Positions 37,316-44,773 of a stretch of DNA of 44,773 bases are shown in pieces. Position 1 is the stretch's first letter, and every line of letters starts with the position of its first letter. This DNA comes from Gemmata sp. (GTDB lineage Bacteria > Planctomycetota > Planctomycetia > Gemmatales > Gemmataceae). The stretch lies in assembly GCA_022843445.1 (NCBI GenBank), contig JALHNS010000009.1, positions 1 to 44,773 on the forward strand, written 5' to 3'. The translations under genes were made by a program, and so were the position numbers. Under the pieces are notes generated by a model. It was not told the DNA's origin, did no database searches, and saw only the letters and a program-made list of their open reading frames with translations.

Positions 37316-37422
37316 TGAGCCGCGTGCGTCACCACTTCATCATTTCTTCTTTTGACGAACTCGCCGGGGCGACTAGAAAGTGTGCGTGCGGATCCTCCTC
37401 TCCCGCGCGAACCCCGGTGACT

Positions 37423-38544
37423 ATGAGCGAGCCGACCCCACAGCCGGCACCCGCACCGCAACCGGCACAGTCGCCGGTCCCGCTCCACGCGCGGAGCACG
37501 TGGAAGTACACGATTCTGCTGATCGTGCTGCTCGCCGGCGGCGCGACCGGATACTACTTCTACGAGCGCTCGCAGAATCCGCTCCCCCCACCGGTCGATG
37601 AAATTAAGGCGCTGCGCGAGTACGCCACTCGCCTCGCCGGCACACAGAAACTCGCACCCGAATACACCGACGCCGACGGCGATCTCGTCGCGGACCCGCC
37701 CAAAGACGCCGCGAAGTTCCTCGCCCTCGGCGACGAGTTGGTGTTCAGTACCGTGGGCACCGACGACGCGGAAGAGGCCGCCAAGCAGTGGAAAGACCTG
37801 ATGGCGTCGCTGGAAAAGGCGACCGGCAAGAAGGTGAAGTACGCCGGCGACTTGCAAAGCGTCGAAGACCAACTGGCGGCGGTGCGCGCGGGCAAGTTGC
37901 ACGTGACGGCGTTCAACACCGGGGCGGTGCCGACGGCCGTGACCGCCGCTGGGTTCGTGCCGCTGTTCGCTCCGGCCGACAAAGACGGGAAATACAGCTA
38001 CGAAATGGAAATCCTCGTTCGCGCCGACTCGCCGATTGTAGACCCGAAAGGACTGGCGAAGAAAAAGGTCGGGTTCGTCGCGCTGTCGTCGAACTCCGGG
38101 GCGAAGGCCCCGTTGGTGCTCCTGAGCGAGAAGTTCGAGCTGAACCCCGGGCGCGACTACGAGTTCGGGTTCACCGGCGAGCACGAGCGCTCGGTGCGGG
38201 AACTGATCGCCGGGCGGTACGACGCGGTGTGCGTGGCCAACGACCTGATCCGCCGCGCGGAGACGCGCCCGCCCGACAAGAACCCGCTGGACGCCAGCAA
38301 ATACAAGGCAATTTACAAGTCGGAGGCGTTCCCGCCGCTGTGCTTCGGGGTGCCGCACCACCTGCCGGCCGACGTCGCCGCGAAGGTGAAGGCGGCGCTT
38401 GCGGCGTTCAAGTTCGAGGGCACGAGCGCCGCACGGTTCGCGGCGCAGGGTAAGGTCGGGTTCGCCCCGGTGAATTACAAGAAGGACTGGGAGTTCGTCC
38501 GCAAGATCGACGACACGCTGACGCGCCTGTTCGACCGGAACTGA
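37423..38544 (+). CDS. PhnD-like periplasmic binding protein, membrane-anchored
   Basis: A 373-residue protein. An N-terminal Pro/Ala-rich segment is followed by one membrane helix (YTILLIVLLAGGATGYYFY, about 29-47). The rest is a type II periplasmic-binding fold of the phosphate/phosphonate (PhnD) family: ELVFSTVGTDDAEEAAKQW, VEDQLAAVRAGKLHVTAFNT, VGFVALSSNSGAKAPLVLL and AGRYDAVCVANDLIRRAE. No permease or ATPase gene is adjacent, so it may work as a sensor or with transporter parts elsewhere. ATG at 37423 is chosen because upstream sequence is the inverted repeat and poor coding sequence. The bound ligand cannot be deduced. Confidence 0.82.
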   Translation: MSEPTPQPAPAPQPAQSPVPLHARSTWKYTILLIVLLAGGATGYYFYERSQNPLPPPVDEIKALREYATRLAGTQKLAPEYTDADGDLVADPPKDAAKFLALGDELVFSTVGTDDAEEAAKQWKDLMASLEKATGKKVKYAGDLQSVEDQLAAVRAGKLHVTAFNTGAVPTAVTAAGFVPLFAPADKDGKYSYEMEILVRADSPIVDPKGLAKKKVGFVALSSNSGAKAPLVLLSEKFELNPGRDYEFGFTGEHERSVRELIAGRYDAVCVANDLIRRAETRPPDKNPLDASKYKAIYKSEAFPPLCFGVPHHLPADVAAKVKAALAAFKFEGTSAARFAAQGKVGFAPVNYKKDWEFVRKIDDTLTRLFDRN

Positions 38545-38679
38545 GCGCGGGTGAAATGCCGTCGGACCCGCCCCGTGCGGCGTCCGGCCCCCGACGGGGA
38601 AACGTGATCGAGTCGCCGCGACTGCGCCCCGCACACCGGGGCCGCGCGCCTTTATCACCGTTATCCGTTAGGAGCCAGC

Positions 38680-39729
38680 ATGTTCACACGTCCGAAGACT
38701 CGGCCGCGTGCGTTCACCCTGATCGAACTGCTCGTCGTCATCGCGATCATCGCGATCCTGATCGGGCTGCTGCTGCCGGCCGTGCAGAAGGTGCGCGAGG
38801 CGGCGGCGCGCATGAGCTGTTCGAACAACCTCAAGCAACTCGGCCTCGGCGTTCACAACTTCGAGGGGAACTTCGGCAAACTGCCGTCGGGCTACACGCA
38901 AGACCGCATCAACGCGGCCGGACAAATCTACACGACCGGTTCCACCAGCGGGTTCAGCTTCCAAGGTCACTCGGTGTTTTACTTCCTGCTGCCGTACATC
39001 GAACAGGACAACCTGTTCAAGAGCATGGACGCGAACGTGCCGCTGAACAACGTGAGCGCGACCGCGGGCCAGCGGGCCGGTGCGGCGGTGAAGACGTTCG
39101 TGTGCCCCAGCGACCAGTTCCCGCAGGGCAACCCCGGCCCGTTCCCCAGCACCGGCACGCCGACCGCGTTCTACGGCGTCACCAGCTACAAGGCCAACGG
39201 CGGCAGCCGGCCGGTGTTCGCTACGTCGTCCACCAACGACGGCGTGTTCATGGCGACCGGCACGCAGGCCCGCCGGGCAGCGACCGCCCCCGCCGGCACG
39301 CAGGTGACGCTGTTGGGCATCACCGACGGCACCAGCAACACGCTGATGTTCGGCGAGCGCTCGCACTTCGACCCGAACTTCGATGCCTTCACCACGCAAC
39401 TGAACTTCAACAGTGGCAGCACGCTGAGCGGGTGGAGCCGCTGGTACCCGGCGGGCGGCGACGCGGGCTTGGGGAACATCATGTGCGGGGCGTTCGCGCC
39501 GCTGAACTACCGCATCCCGTTCGCGCCCGGCGGGGCCGGCGCGCCGACCAACCAGAACGCGTGGTTCGTGTTCCAAGACCAGCGGTTCAGCTCGATCGGC
39601 AGCCAGCACAGTGGCGGCGCGAACGTGGCGTTCTGCGACGGCAGCGTGCGGTTCCTGACCGACAACACGCCGCAATCGGTGCTCGCGCTGTACTGCATGC
39701 GCGCCGACGGTCAAGTGATCCCCAACTAA
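38680..39729 (+). CDS. DUF1559 prepilin-like protein
   Basis: A 349-residue protein of the planctomycete-expanded DUF1559 family. It begins with a type IV pilin/pseudopilin leader: [20 protein letters not shown], with the conserved Glu five residues after the cleavage point; here Ala replaces the usual Gly before the Phe. Next come [20 protein letters not shown] and a large beta-rich head. It ends with the family's H-X9-DG signature ([17 protein letters not shown]). It is exported through the prepilin peptidase/type II or IV machinery and may sit at the surface or as a pseudopilin; function is unproven. TTAGGAGCC lies just before ATG at 38680. A lipoprotein gene follows after 23 bases, a typical pairing. 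Confidence 0.94.
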   Translation: MFTRPKTRPRAFTLIELLVVIAIIAILIGLLLPAVQKVREAAARMSCSNNLKQLGLGVHNFEGNFGKLPSGYTQDRINAAGQIYTTGSTSGFSFQGHSVFYFLLPYIEQDNLFKSMDANVPLNNVSATAGQRAGAAVKTFVCPSDQFPQGNPGPFPSTGTPTAFYGVTSYKANGGSRPVFATSSTNDGVFMATGTQARRAATAPAGTQVTLLGITDGTSNTLMFGERSHFDPNFDAFTTQLNFNSGSTLSGWSRWYPAGGDAGLGNIMCGAFAPLNYRIPFAPGGAGAPTNQNAWFVFQDQRFSSIGSQHSGGANVAFCDGSVRFLTDNTPQSVLALYCMRADGQVIPN

Positions 39730-39752
39730 CCTCGATCCCCACGGAGCGGCAC

Positions 39753-40187
39753 ATGACTCGCGCGAAGGTGCTCCGGGCCGCGGCCGGGGCGGTGTTCGCT
39801 TGCGCCACGGCGCTACTCGCCGCCGGGTGCGAGAGCAAAGCCAAGGTGGTGCCCGTGGAGGGGGTGCTGAAGATCGCGGGCAAGCCCGCGGCGAACGTGT
39901 CGGTGCAGTTGCTGCCGGACCACCTGAAGGGCAACAGCGGGCCGACGTCGTACGGCACCACCGACGCCGAAGGCAAGTTCCGCCTGAAGGCTCAGGACGG
40001 CCAAGACGGCGCGGTCGCCGGGCCGCACGTCGTGATCCTCGCGGACTTGGACGAAGAGCGCCCGCCGCAGGGCGTCGCCCCGAAGCGCGCCCCGCGACTG
40101 GACTCGAAGTACACGACCGCGAGCGGCGGGCTCAAGACCGAAGTGCCCGCGTCCGGCGGTTCCGTGACGCTCGAAGTGCCGCGCTGA
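39753..40187 (+). CDS. Small lipoprotein with carboxypeptidase-regulatory-like domain
   Basis: A 144-residue lipoprotein: signal peptide ending in the lipobox LLAAGC (Cys26), then an Ig-like beta domain. The segments VEGVLKIAGKPAANVSVQLL, then TDAEGKFRLKA and AVAGPHVVIL are those of the carboxypeptidase-regulatory-like fold. In planctomycetes such lipoproteins often follow DUF1559 genes, as here; their role is not known. GGAG lies 7 bases before ATG at 39753. The stop codon is 2 bases from the stop of the convergent DUF3179 gene. Confidence 0.87.
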   Translation: MTRAKVLRAAAGAVFACATALLAAGCESKAKVVPVEGVLKIAGKPAANVSVQLLPDHLKGNSGPTSYGTTDAEGKFRLKAQDGQDGAVAGPHVVILADLDEERPPQGVAPKRAPRLDSKYTTASGGLKTEVPASGGSVTLEVPR

Positions 40188-40189
40188 CT

Positions 40190-42196
40190 CTACGGTAACA
40201 GGTGCGGGCGCGTCATCAGCGCGCCCCGCTCCGCCCGCAGCGCGTCCCAAATGTCCTTGTCGCTCTTCCCGGCGTCGAGCAGTTTCCCGATCTGCTTGCG
40301 GGCCGCGTTCGGCGCGCCGCACCCGTACGGGTTGCAACTCGCTAGCGTGTAGAAGTGACCGGTGCAGGTGTCCTTCGCCACCGGGCACACACAGTAGGTG
40401 CTCGCCAAGAACCACTCGATGCGCTCGTCGCGAGTGCGCGCCCGGCCGATGTCCGGCGGGTACTCGGCCGTCTCCACTCCCGCTTCCGGCGTCGGCACCT
40501 TCACCGCCACGCGGGCACCGGCGCGCAACTCGCTCGCGGCCAGTTCGCCCACCACGAGGCGCAACTGCGTGCGCTCGCGCCACGGGGCCGCCGCCTTCAC
40601 CACCGCTTTGATCGGCGGGTTCGCGCTCACGCTCACGGTGTCGCCCCGACTCAGCCCGCGCGCCCACCGCATCCCCTCGTGGTCGATCAGCACTTCCACT
40701 TCCCCGCTGAACACGTGACTCACGCTCACCGTGCCCGGCAGCCCCTCACGCGCCCACAGGGCGCGCATATGAGAGACTTGCGCGTCGAACTTGGGTTCGG
40801 GTTCGTCGAACTTGAATTTCGCGTGAATGTGTTTCTCACTGTGTTCGTCCGCGAGCATCACAACCGAAGTCGCGGTCTTCGCGCGGTCGAGCCGCAGCCA
40901 CACCCACACGCGCGCACCGGACGCGAACTGACTCGCGCGGCCCCAGTAGCCGTTCACCTTCACCTCCGCGTCTGGCTCCAACGGCCACGCTTTCGGCACC
41001 TTCTCGCCGTCGAGCAACAGCGACACGGTGTTGGTTTTCGCGTCGTAGCCTTTGAAGGTGGCCCACGGTTTCGGCAGCAGCCGGAGCACTTCGGCGCTCC
41101 CGGCCGCGGCACCGAGTTCGTCATCGGGGTCCGGTTTCTTCGCGTCGAACACTTCCGTTTCGGGGTACTCGGCGCTCCACGCGAACCACTTGCAGACTAC
41201 CGATTCGACCGGTTCGAGCGTCCACCCTTTCAGTATCCCGGCTACGCCGCGGCCCGCAGCATCCCACCCGGTGCTCGTGTCGAAGTCGAACAGCACGCCG
41301 TTGTTCTCGCCGAACCCTTTCAACGTCTTCGGTGGGAGTTCCTTTCCGTCCGGTAGAGGCGCACCGACGTCCGGAGGCGAGACGCCGTCTTTGTTCGGGT
41401 GCGGAGCCTTCCACTTGCGCGGTTGGTGCGCGACGAACGTGTACGCGGCGACCCCGCTCAGCGCGCCGAGATTGTTTGTGACGAAGAACTTCGTGCCGCC
41501 GAGTTCGTCATTGCGCATCAGCCCCGCGAGTTTCGAGAGCGGGTAGGCTTTCGTTTTGTCGCCGACGCGAACGCCCAACACGAGTTCTTCGGGCTTGAGC
41601 CGCGGGTCCGGTTTCGCGGGGCGCGACTTCACCGATTCCGAGTTCGGCTTCGTCGGCACCTCTTCGGCCTTGTACTTCTCGAACATGTGGTAAGCGACCG
41701 CGTTCGGGTAGCGCTCCATCACTTCGCCCCAAGTGGACGTGATCGTGGGCACGCTCTTCAGCCGCGCGCCCTTCTTCGGCCCGTCGAACGCGACACCGCT
41801 CAGAGCGGAGTAGAGGGTGCCGTCGGAGTTGTCTTTCAGCACGGCGATGCCGTTGCGCCAGCCGTGAAACGTGAAGTGGTAGCTGGGGGCGAAGCCGCGC
41901 GCGAAGCCGGCGTCTGGGTCGTAGACGAACGTGCCGTAGCTGTCGGAAATGACGCGGTGCTTGGCGAGGAAGAAGCGGATCGGGATCGCGCCGCCGTCGG
42001 AGTAGCCGCGGGTCCAGACGAGTACCGGATCGTCGGAGCGCAGCTCGTTCGCGCGGCGCTTGGCCTCGTCTACGCAGTGCGAGCAGTTGGGGTTCACGAG
42101 CGCCGGGAACGCGCCCGGCTTGGTGACGAGTTTCGGTTCGTCGGCGCGGCCCGCGAGCGCGATCAGCGCGACGAGCATGAGAGCGGAACGGCGCAT
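40190..42196 (-). CDS. DUF3179 protein fused to a CcmH-like C-terminal domain
   Basis: A 668-residue exported protein: signal peptide (MRRSALMLVALIALAGRA), then a DUF3179-like domain. The family segments are NPNCSHCVDEA, DSYGTFVYDPDAGFARGF, GTLYSALSGVAFDGPKKG, TSTWGEVMERYPNA and ELVLGVRVGDKTKAYPLSKL. A beta-rich middle (about 390-570) is not recognised. The last 80 residues have a Cys cluster (CVCP, TCTG, SCNPYGCG) and KLLDAGKSDKDIWDALRAERG near the end, which closely resembles the helical end of the CcmH/NrfF cytochrome c maturation protein. The fusion could act in thiol or haem handling (inference). The start is ATG at 42196. It lies 57 bases after speA on the same strand. Confidence 0.78.
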   Translation of the reverse strand: MRRSALMLVALIALAGRADEPKLVTKPGAFPALVNPNCSHCVDEAKRRANELRSDDPVLVWTRGYSDGGAIPIRFFLAKHRVISDSYGTFVYDPDAGFARGFAPSYHFTFHGWRNGIAVLKDNSDGTLYSALSGVAFDGPKKGARLKSVPTITSTWGEVMERYPNAVAYHMFEKYKAEEVPTKPNSESVKSRPAKPDPRLKPEELVLGVRVGDKTKAYPLSKLAGLMRNDELGGTKFFVTNNLGALSGVAAYTFVAHQPRKWKAPHPNKDGVSPPDVGAPLPDGKELPPKTLKGFGENNGVLFDFDTSTGWDAAGRGVAGILKGWTLEPVESVVCKWFAWSAEYPETEVFDAKKPDPDDELGAAAGSAEVLRLLPKPWATFKGYDAKTNTVSLLLDGEKVPKAWPLEPDAEVKVNGYWGRASQFASGARVWVWLRLDRAKTATSVVMLADEHSEKHIHAKFKFDEPEPKFDAQVSHMRALWAREGLPGTVSVSHVFSGEVEVLIDHEGMRWARGLSRGDTVSVSANPPIKAVVKAAAPWRERTQLRLVVGELAASELRAGARVAVKVPTPEAGVETAEYPPDIGRARTRDERIEWFLASTYCVCPVAKDTCTGHFYTLASCNPYGCGAPNAARKQIGKLLDAGKSDKDIWDALRAERGALMTRPHLLP

Positions 42197-42201
42197 GAAG
42201 C

Positions 42202-42226
42202 GGCCCCCGTGTGCGGAACGGGGGCC
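42202..42226 (-). terminator. Hairpin between speA and the DUF3179 gene
   Basis: A 9-bp perfect stem (42202-42210 with 42218-42226; GGCCCCCGT / ACGGGGGCC) with a 7-base loop lies just before the DUF3179 start on the minus strand. It may end the speA transcript or regulate the next gene's start, since it ends 5 bases from the ATG. Confidence 0.45.
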
Positions 42227-42253
42227 ATTGTACGCCGCGCGCTTCGCGCGACC

Positions 42254-44197
42254 TTACGCGCTCGGCTCTTCGAGGTAGGTGTAGCCCTCTAGCCCGGTCT
42301 CGTAGAACTTCAGGAAGTGCTTCGCTTCCGCCGCGGTGATGCGCCCGTGCTTCACCGCCCGCTCGACGTCTTTGCGCATCCGATCGGTCAACTTCTCCGC
42401 GCTGTACTGCACGTAGTTCAGCACTTCGGTCACGGTGTCGCCCTTCACGACGCTGTCGATACTCGGCGTGCCGTCGTCGGCCAGCGAGACGTGGATCGCG
42501 TTCGTGTCGCCGAACAGGTTGTGCAGGTCGCCGAGAATCTCTTGGTACGCGCCCAAGAGGAACGCGCCGAGGTAGTACGGTTCGTCGCCCTCGTGCGCGT
42601 GCAGTTCGAGCGACCCGCGCACGTCGCGCAGGTCGATGAACTGGTCGATCTTCCCGTCCGAATCGCAGGTGATATCGCCGAGGACCGCGCGACGGGTCGG
42701 CGCTTCGTTCAGCCGGTGAACCGGCATCACCGGGAACAACTGCTTGATCGCCCACGAGTCCGGCATGCTCTGGAACAGCGAGAAGTTGCAGAAGTAGGTG
42801 TCGGAGAGCATGTTCTCCAGCCCCTGTAGCTCTTCCGGCACGTAGTCGAGGTCGCGCACGATGCGCTGAATCTTGCGGCCCAGCGCCCAGTACAGCCGTT
42901 CCGCGAGCGCCCGCAGTTCGATGCTCAGGTGCCCGAGGTTGAACAGCGTGAGCGTCTTCTCCATCTGGTCGACCGCGTCGTGGTAGAACTCGAGGAAGTT
43001 CTTCTTGTTCAGTTCCTTGTAGTTGGAGAACAGGTCGCGGATCGGTTCGGGCGCGTCTTCGGGCAGCGCGTCCGGGGCGGTGCAGCGGTCGAAGTCGGAC
43101 GTGCCGAGCACGTCGAACACGAGCACCGAGTGGTAGGCGACCAGCGCGCGCCCGCTCTCGGAGATGATCGCCGGGTGCGGCACGCCGGCCTCGTCGCACA
43201 CCTGCTTGATGCGGTACACGACGTCGTTGGCGTACTCTTGGAGCGTGTAGTTCGTGCTGCTCTCGAACGCGGTCTGCGAGCCGTCGTAGTCGATGCCGAG
43301 GCCGCCGCCGACGTCGATGTACTTCAGCCCCGCGCCGAGCCGGTACAGTTCCACGTACACGCGGGCCGCTTCCGTGAGAGCGTCCTTCACCTTGCGAATA
43401 TCCGACACCTGCGACCCCATGTGAAAGTGGGTCATTTGCAGGCAGTCGTCGAGGCCGCGAGCCTTGAGGTACTCGAACGCTTCCAGCACTTCGGTGAGTG
43501 TGAGGCCGAACTTTGAGCGGTAGCCGGCGCTGCCGCGCCAGCGGCCCGAGCCGCGGCTGGCGAGTTTCACGCGCACGCCGATCGGCTGGCGCACGCCCAG
43601 TTCCTCCATGTACTTGACGATCAGTTCGAGTTCGGTGAACTTCTCGACCACCGGGATGATGTTCTTGCCGATCTTCTTGGACAGCACCACCATCTTGATG
43701 AACTCGTCGTCCTTGAACCCGTTGCAGATGATGGGCACTTCCGCGCCGTTGGTGAGCGCGAGCACCGCGAGCAGTTCCGGCTTACTGCCGGCTTCGAGGC
43801 CGAACTGGTGCGCCTTCCCGAAGTGCAACACCTCTTCGACGACGTGCCGCTGCTGGTTCACCTTAATCGGGTACACGCAGTGGTACGCGCCGGTGTAGTC
43901 GAAGTCGGCTCGGGACTTCTCGAACGCCGCGGCGATGTCGCCGATGCGGTGCTTCAGGATGTCGGTGAACCGCAACAGGAGTGGCGGCGCGATGCCGCGG
44001 GCGCGGATCTGATCGACCAGTTCTTTGAGGTCGATGGCGCGGTCGGCGTCCTTGTCCGGGTGAACGGTGACGTGGCCCAGCTTGTTGATCCCGAAGTACC
44101 CTTTGCCCCAGTTCTTGATCCCGTAGGTCTCGAAGGCGTCGTGCAGCTTCCACGCGGGGTCCGCGTCCGGGGCGCGGCGGTCGAGGGTTTTCGCCAT
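42254..44197 (-). CDS. speA: Biosynthetic arginine decarboxylase
   Basis: A 647-residue PLP enzyme that converts arginine to agmatine, the first step of one putrescine route. The PLP lysine is Lys112 in YPIKVNQQRHVVEEV; other motifs are FGLEAGSKPELLA, GVRVKLASRG, MTHFHMGSQVSD and the glycine loop DVGGGLGIDYDGS. The active-site end has AHEGDEPYYLGAFLLGAYQEI, as in SpeA proteins. The length fits (about 630-660). The start is ATG at 44197, one codon after an in-frame TTG, with AAAGG about 8 bases upstream. It is read from its own promoter (44255-44282) and is not obviously linked to a polyamine operon in this window. Confidence 0.96.
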   Translation of the reverse strand: MAKTLDRRAPDADPAWKLHDAFETYGIKNWGKGYFGINKLGHVTVHPDKDADRAIDLKELVDQIRARGIAPPLLLRFTDILKHRIGDIAAAFEKSRADFDYTGAYHCVYPIKVNQQRHVVEEVLHFGKAHQFGLEAGSKPELLAVLALTNGAEVPIICNGFKDDEFIKMVVLSKKIGKNIIPVVEKFTELELIVKYMEELGVRQPIGVRVKLASRGSGRWRGSAGYRSKFGLTLTEVLEAFEYLKARGLDDCLQMTHFHMGSQVSDIRKVKDALTEAARVYVELYRLGAGLKYIDVGGGLGIDYDGSQTAFESSTNYTLQEYANDVVYRIKQVCDEAGVPHPAIISESGRALVAYHSVLVFDVLGTSDFDRCTAPDALPEDAPEPIRDLFSNYKELNKKNFLEFYHDAVDQMEKTLTLFNLGHLSIELRALAERLYWALGRKIQRIVRDLDYVPEELQGLENMLSDTYFCNFSLFQSMPDSWAIKQLFPVMPVHRLNEAPTRRAVLGDITCDSDGKIDQFIDLRDVRGSLELHAHEGDEPYYLGAFLLGAYQEILGDLHNLFGDTNAIHVSLADDGTPSIDSVVKGDTVTEVLNYVQYSAEKLTDRMRKDVERAVKHGRITAAEAKHFLKFYETGLEGYTYLEEPSA

Positions 44198-44254
44198 CAA
44201 AGGAGCCTTTCCCGCCGGCGCGGGCAGAGGGTGTGGGAATCGCGCGATTGCTTA

Positions 44255-44282
44255 ATCATACGAGCGGGCGCGGGGCGTGCAA
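44255..44282 (-). promoter_or_regulatory. Promoter for speA
   Basis: On the minus strand, TTGCAC (44277-44282) and TATGAT (44255-44260) are 16 bases apart, about 60 bases upstream of the speA ATG and just after the upstream kinase stop codon at 44306. Confidence 0.55.
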
Positions 44283-44305
44283 CGGCGATCGCGCCGCGCC
44301 GCCGG

Positions 44306-44773
44306 TTAGCCCGCGAGGGCCGGCCAGTACACCCAGACGCTGGTGCCGCGGCCCGGCAGTGTGGACACGCGAATGCCGCCGTTGTGCGCGCGGGCGACGC
44401 CCAGCACGACCGCGAGGCCCAGCCCGCGGCCGGTGAACTTCGTGCTGAAGAACGGGTCGAACATGCGGTCGCTCACCTCCGGCGGCATGCCGGGACCGGT
44501 GTCGCTGACGACGAGCACCGCGTAGCGGCCGGGCGGCGGCGCGAGGTGGAACCCGGCGTCGGACGAGCCCGGCTCCACCTCGTTGCGGGCGCACCGCACG
44601 GTCACGTCCGGCGCGCCGGCCTCGAGCGAATTGGTCACGAGGTTGTGCACCACTTGGCGCACCTGCGCCGGGTCCGCTCGGATCCCCAGCGGGTGCGGGG
44701 CCGGTTCGAGCCGCAGCGCCTCGGCCGCCGGTGCCAGCGCCGCGCACGCCTCGCGCGCGCAGGCGGCGAGGTC
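44306..44773 (-). CDS. Sensor histidine kinase, ATP-binding end (5' part outside window)
   Basis: The last 155 codons of a two-component sensor kinase; the gene enters from the right edge. The HATPase domain is complete: N-box VVHNLVTNSLEAG (Asn ligand for Mg-ATP), G1 DTGPGM, F-box FDPFFSTK, and G2 GRGLGLAVVLGVARAHNGG. It ends in SVWVYWPALAG. The F-box FFSTK and the short G2 loop resemble the NtrB/NtrY type. The phosphoacceptor histidine and any sensor part are outside the window, so the signal cannot be named. No response-regulator gene is on this side. Confidence 0.93.
   Translation of the reverse strand, partial: DLAACAREACAALAPAAEALRLEPAPHPLGIRADPAQVRQVVHNLVTNSLEAGAPDVTVRCARNEVEPGSSDAGFHLAPPPGRYAVLVVSDTGPGMPPEVSDRMFDPFFSTKFTGRGLGLAVVLGVARAHNGGIRVSTLPGRGTSVWVYWPALAG

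Overview
The window reads as chromosomal DNA of a planctomycete of the Gemmata group (Gemmataceae). The grounds are the very high GC content, a TIGR02996 'repeat-companion' protein with leucine-rich repeats, a DUF1559 prepilin-like protein with the H-X9-DG signature followed by a small lipoprotein, a Hanks-type kinase, and an Alternative Complex III plus A2-type caa3 oxidase cluster. The lineage is inferred from gene content; no rRNA or tRNA gene was seen.

Layout. 1-9346 is a minus-strand block: a kinase cut by the left edge, a TIGR02996/LRR protein, a DUF4139 protein, a PlsC-ACP-AMP-binding lipid enzyme and an exported LRR protein. From 9477 to 40187 all genes are on the plus strand: an OmpH/Skp-like protein, a beta-barrel outer-membrane protein, an FHA plus class III cyclase, a candidate structured RNA with its own strong promoter, and a YqaE/Pmp3-like membrane peptide. 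Then comes the respiratory block (14669-33720): a small membrane protein, actA-actF, an unknown membrane protein, a Sco protein, coxB-coxA-coxC-subunit IV, a dihaem cytochrome c, ctaA, ctaB and a second Sco lipoprotein. After it come a lower-GC HNH nuclease and an orphan gene (33883-35195), then ispE-spoVG, a PhnD-like binding protein, the DUF1559 protein and its lipoprotein. The last part is minus-strand: a DUF3179 protein with a CcmH-like tail, speA, and a histidine kinase cut by the right edge.

How the genes work together. Quinol is oxidised by Alternative Complex III (ActA-F). Electrons pass through the cytochrome c domains (ActE, the CoxB tail and possibly the dihaem cytochrome) to the caa3 oxidase. 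CtaB and CtaA make haem A, and two Sco proteins are placed to load copper. Many of these genes overlap by 4-14 bases, so translation is probably coupled.

Beyond the genes, the most striking feature is a set of unrelated intergenic inverted repeats (10107, 15758, 19210, 30563, 32860, 32978, 33742, 35391 and 37240). All lie between genes. Several have arms built from degenerate short-period tandem words. A second notable signal is a pair of similar promoter-leader units at 13638 and 35234, the first followed by a run of clean stems that looks like an unannotated non-coding RNA.
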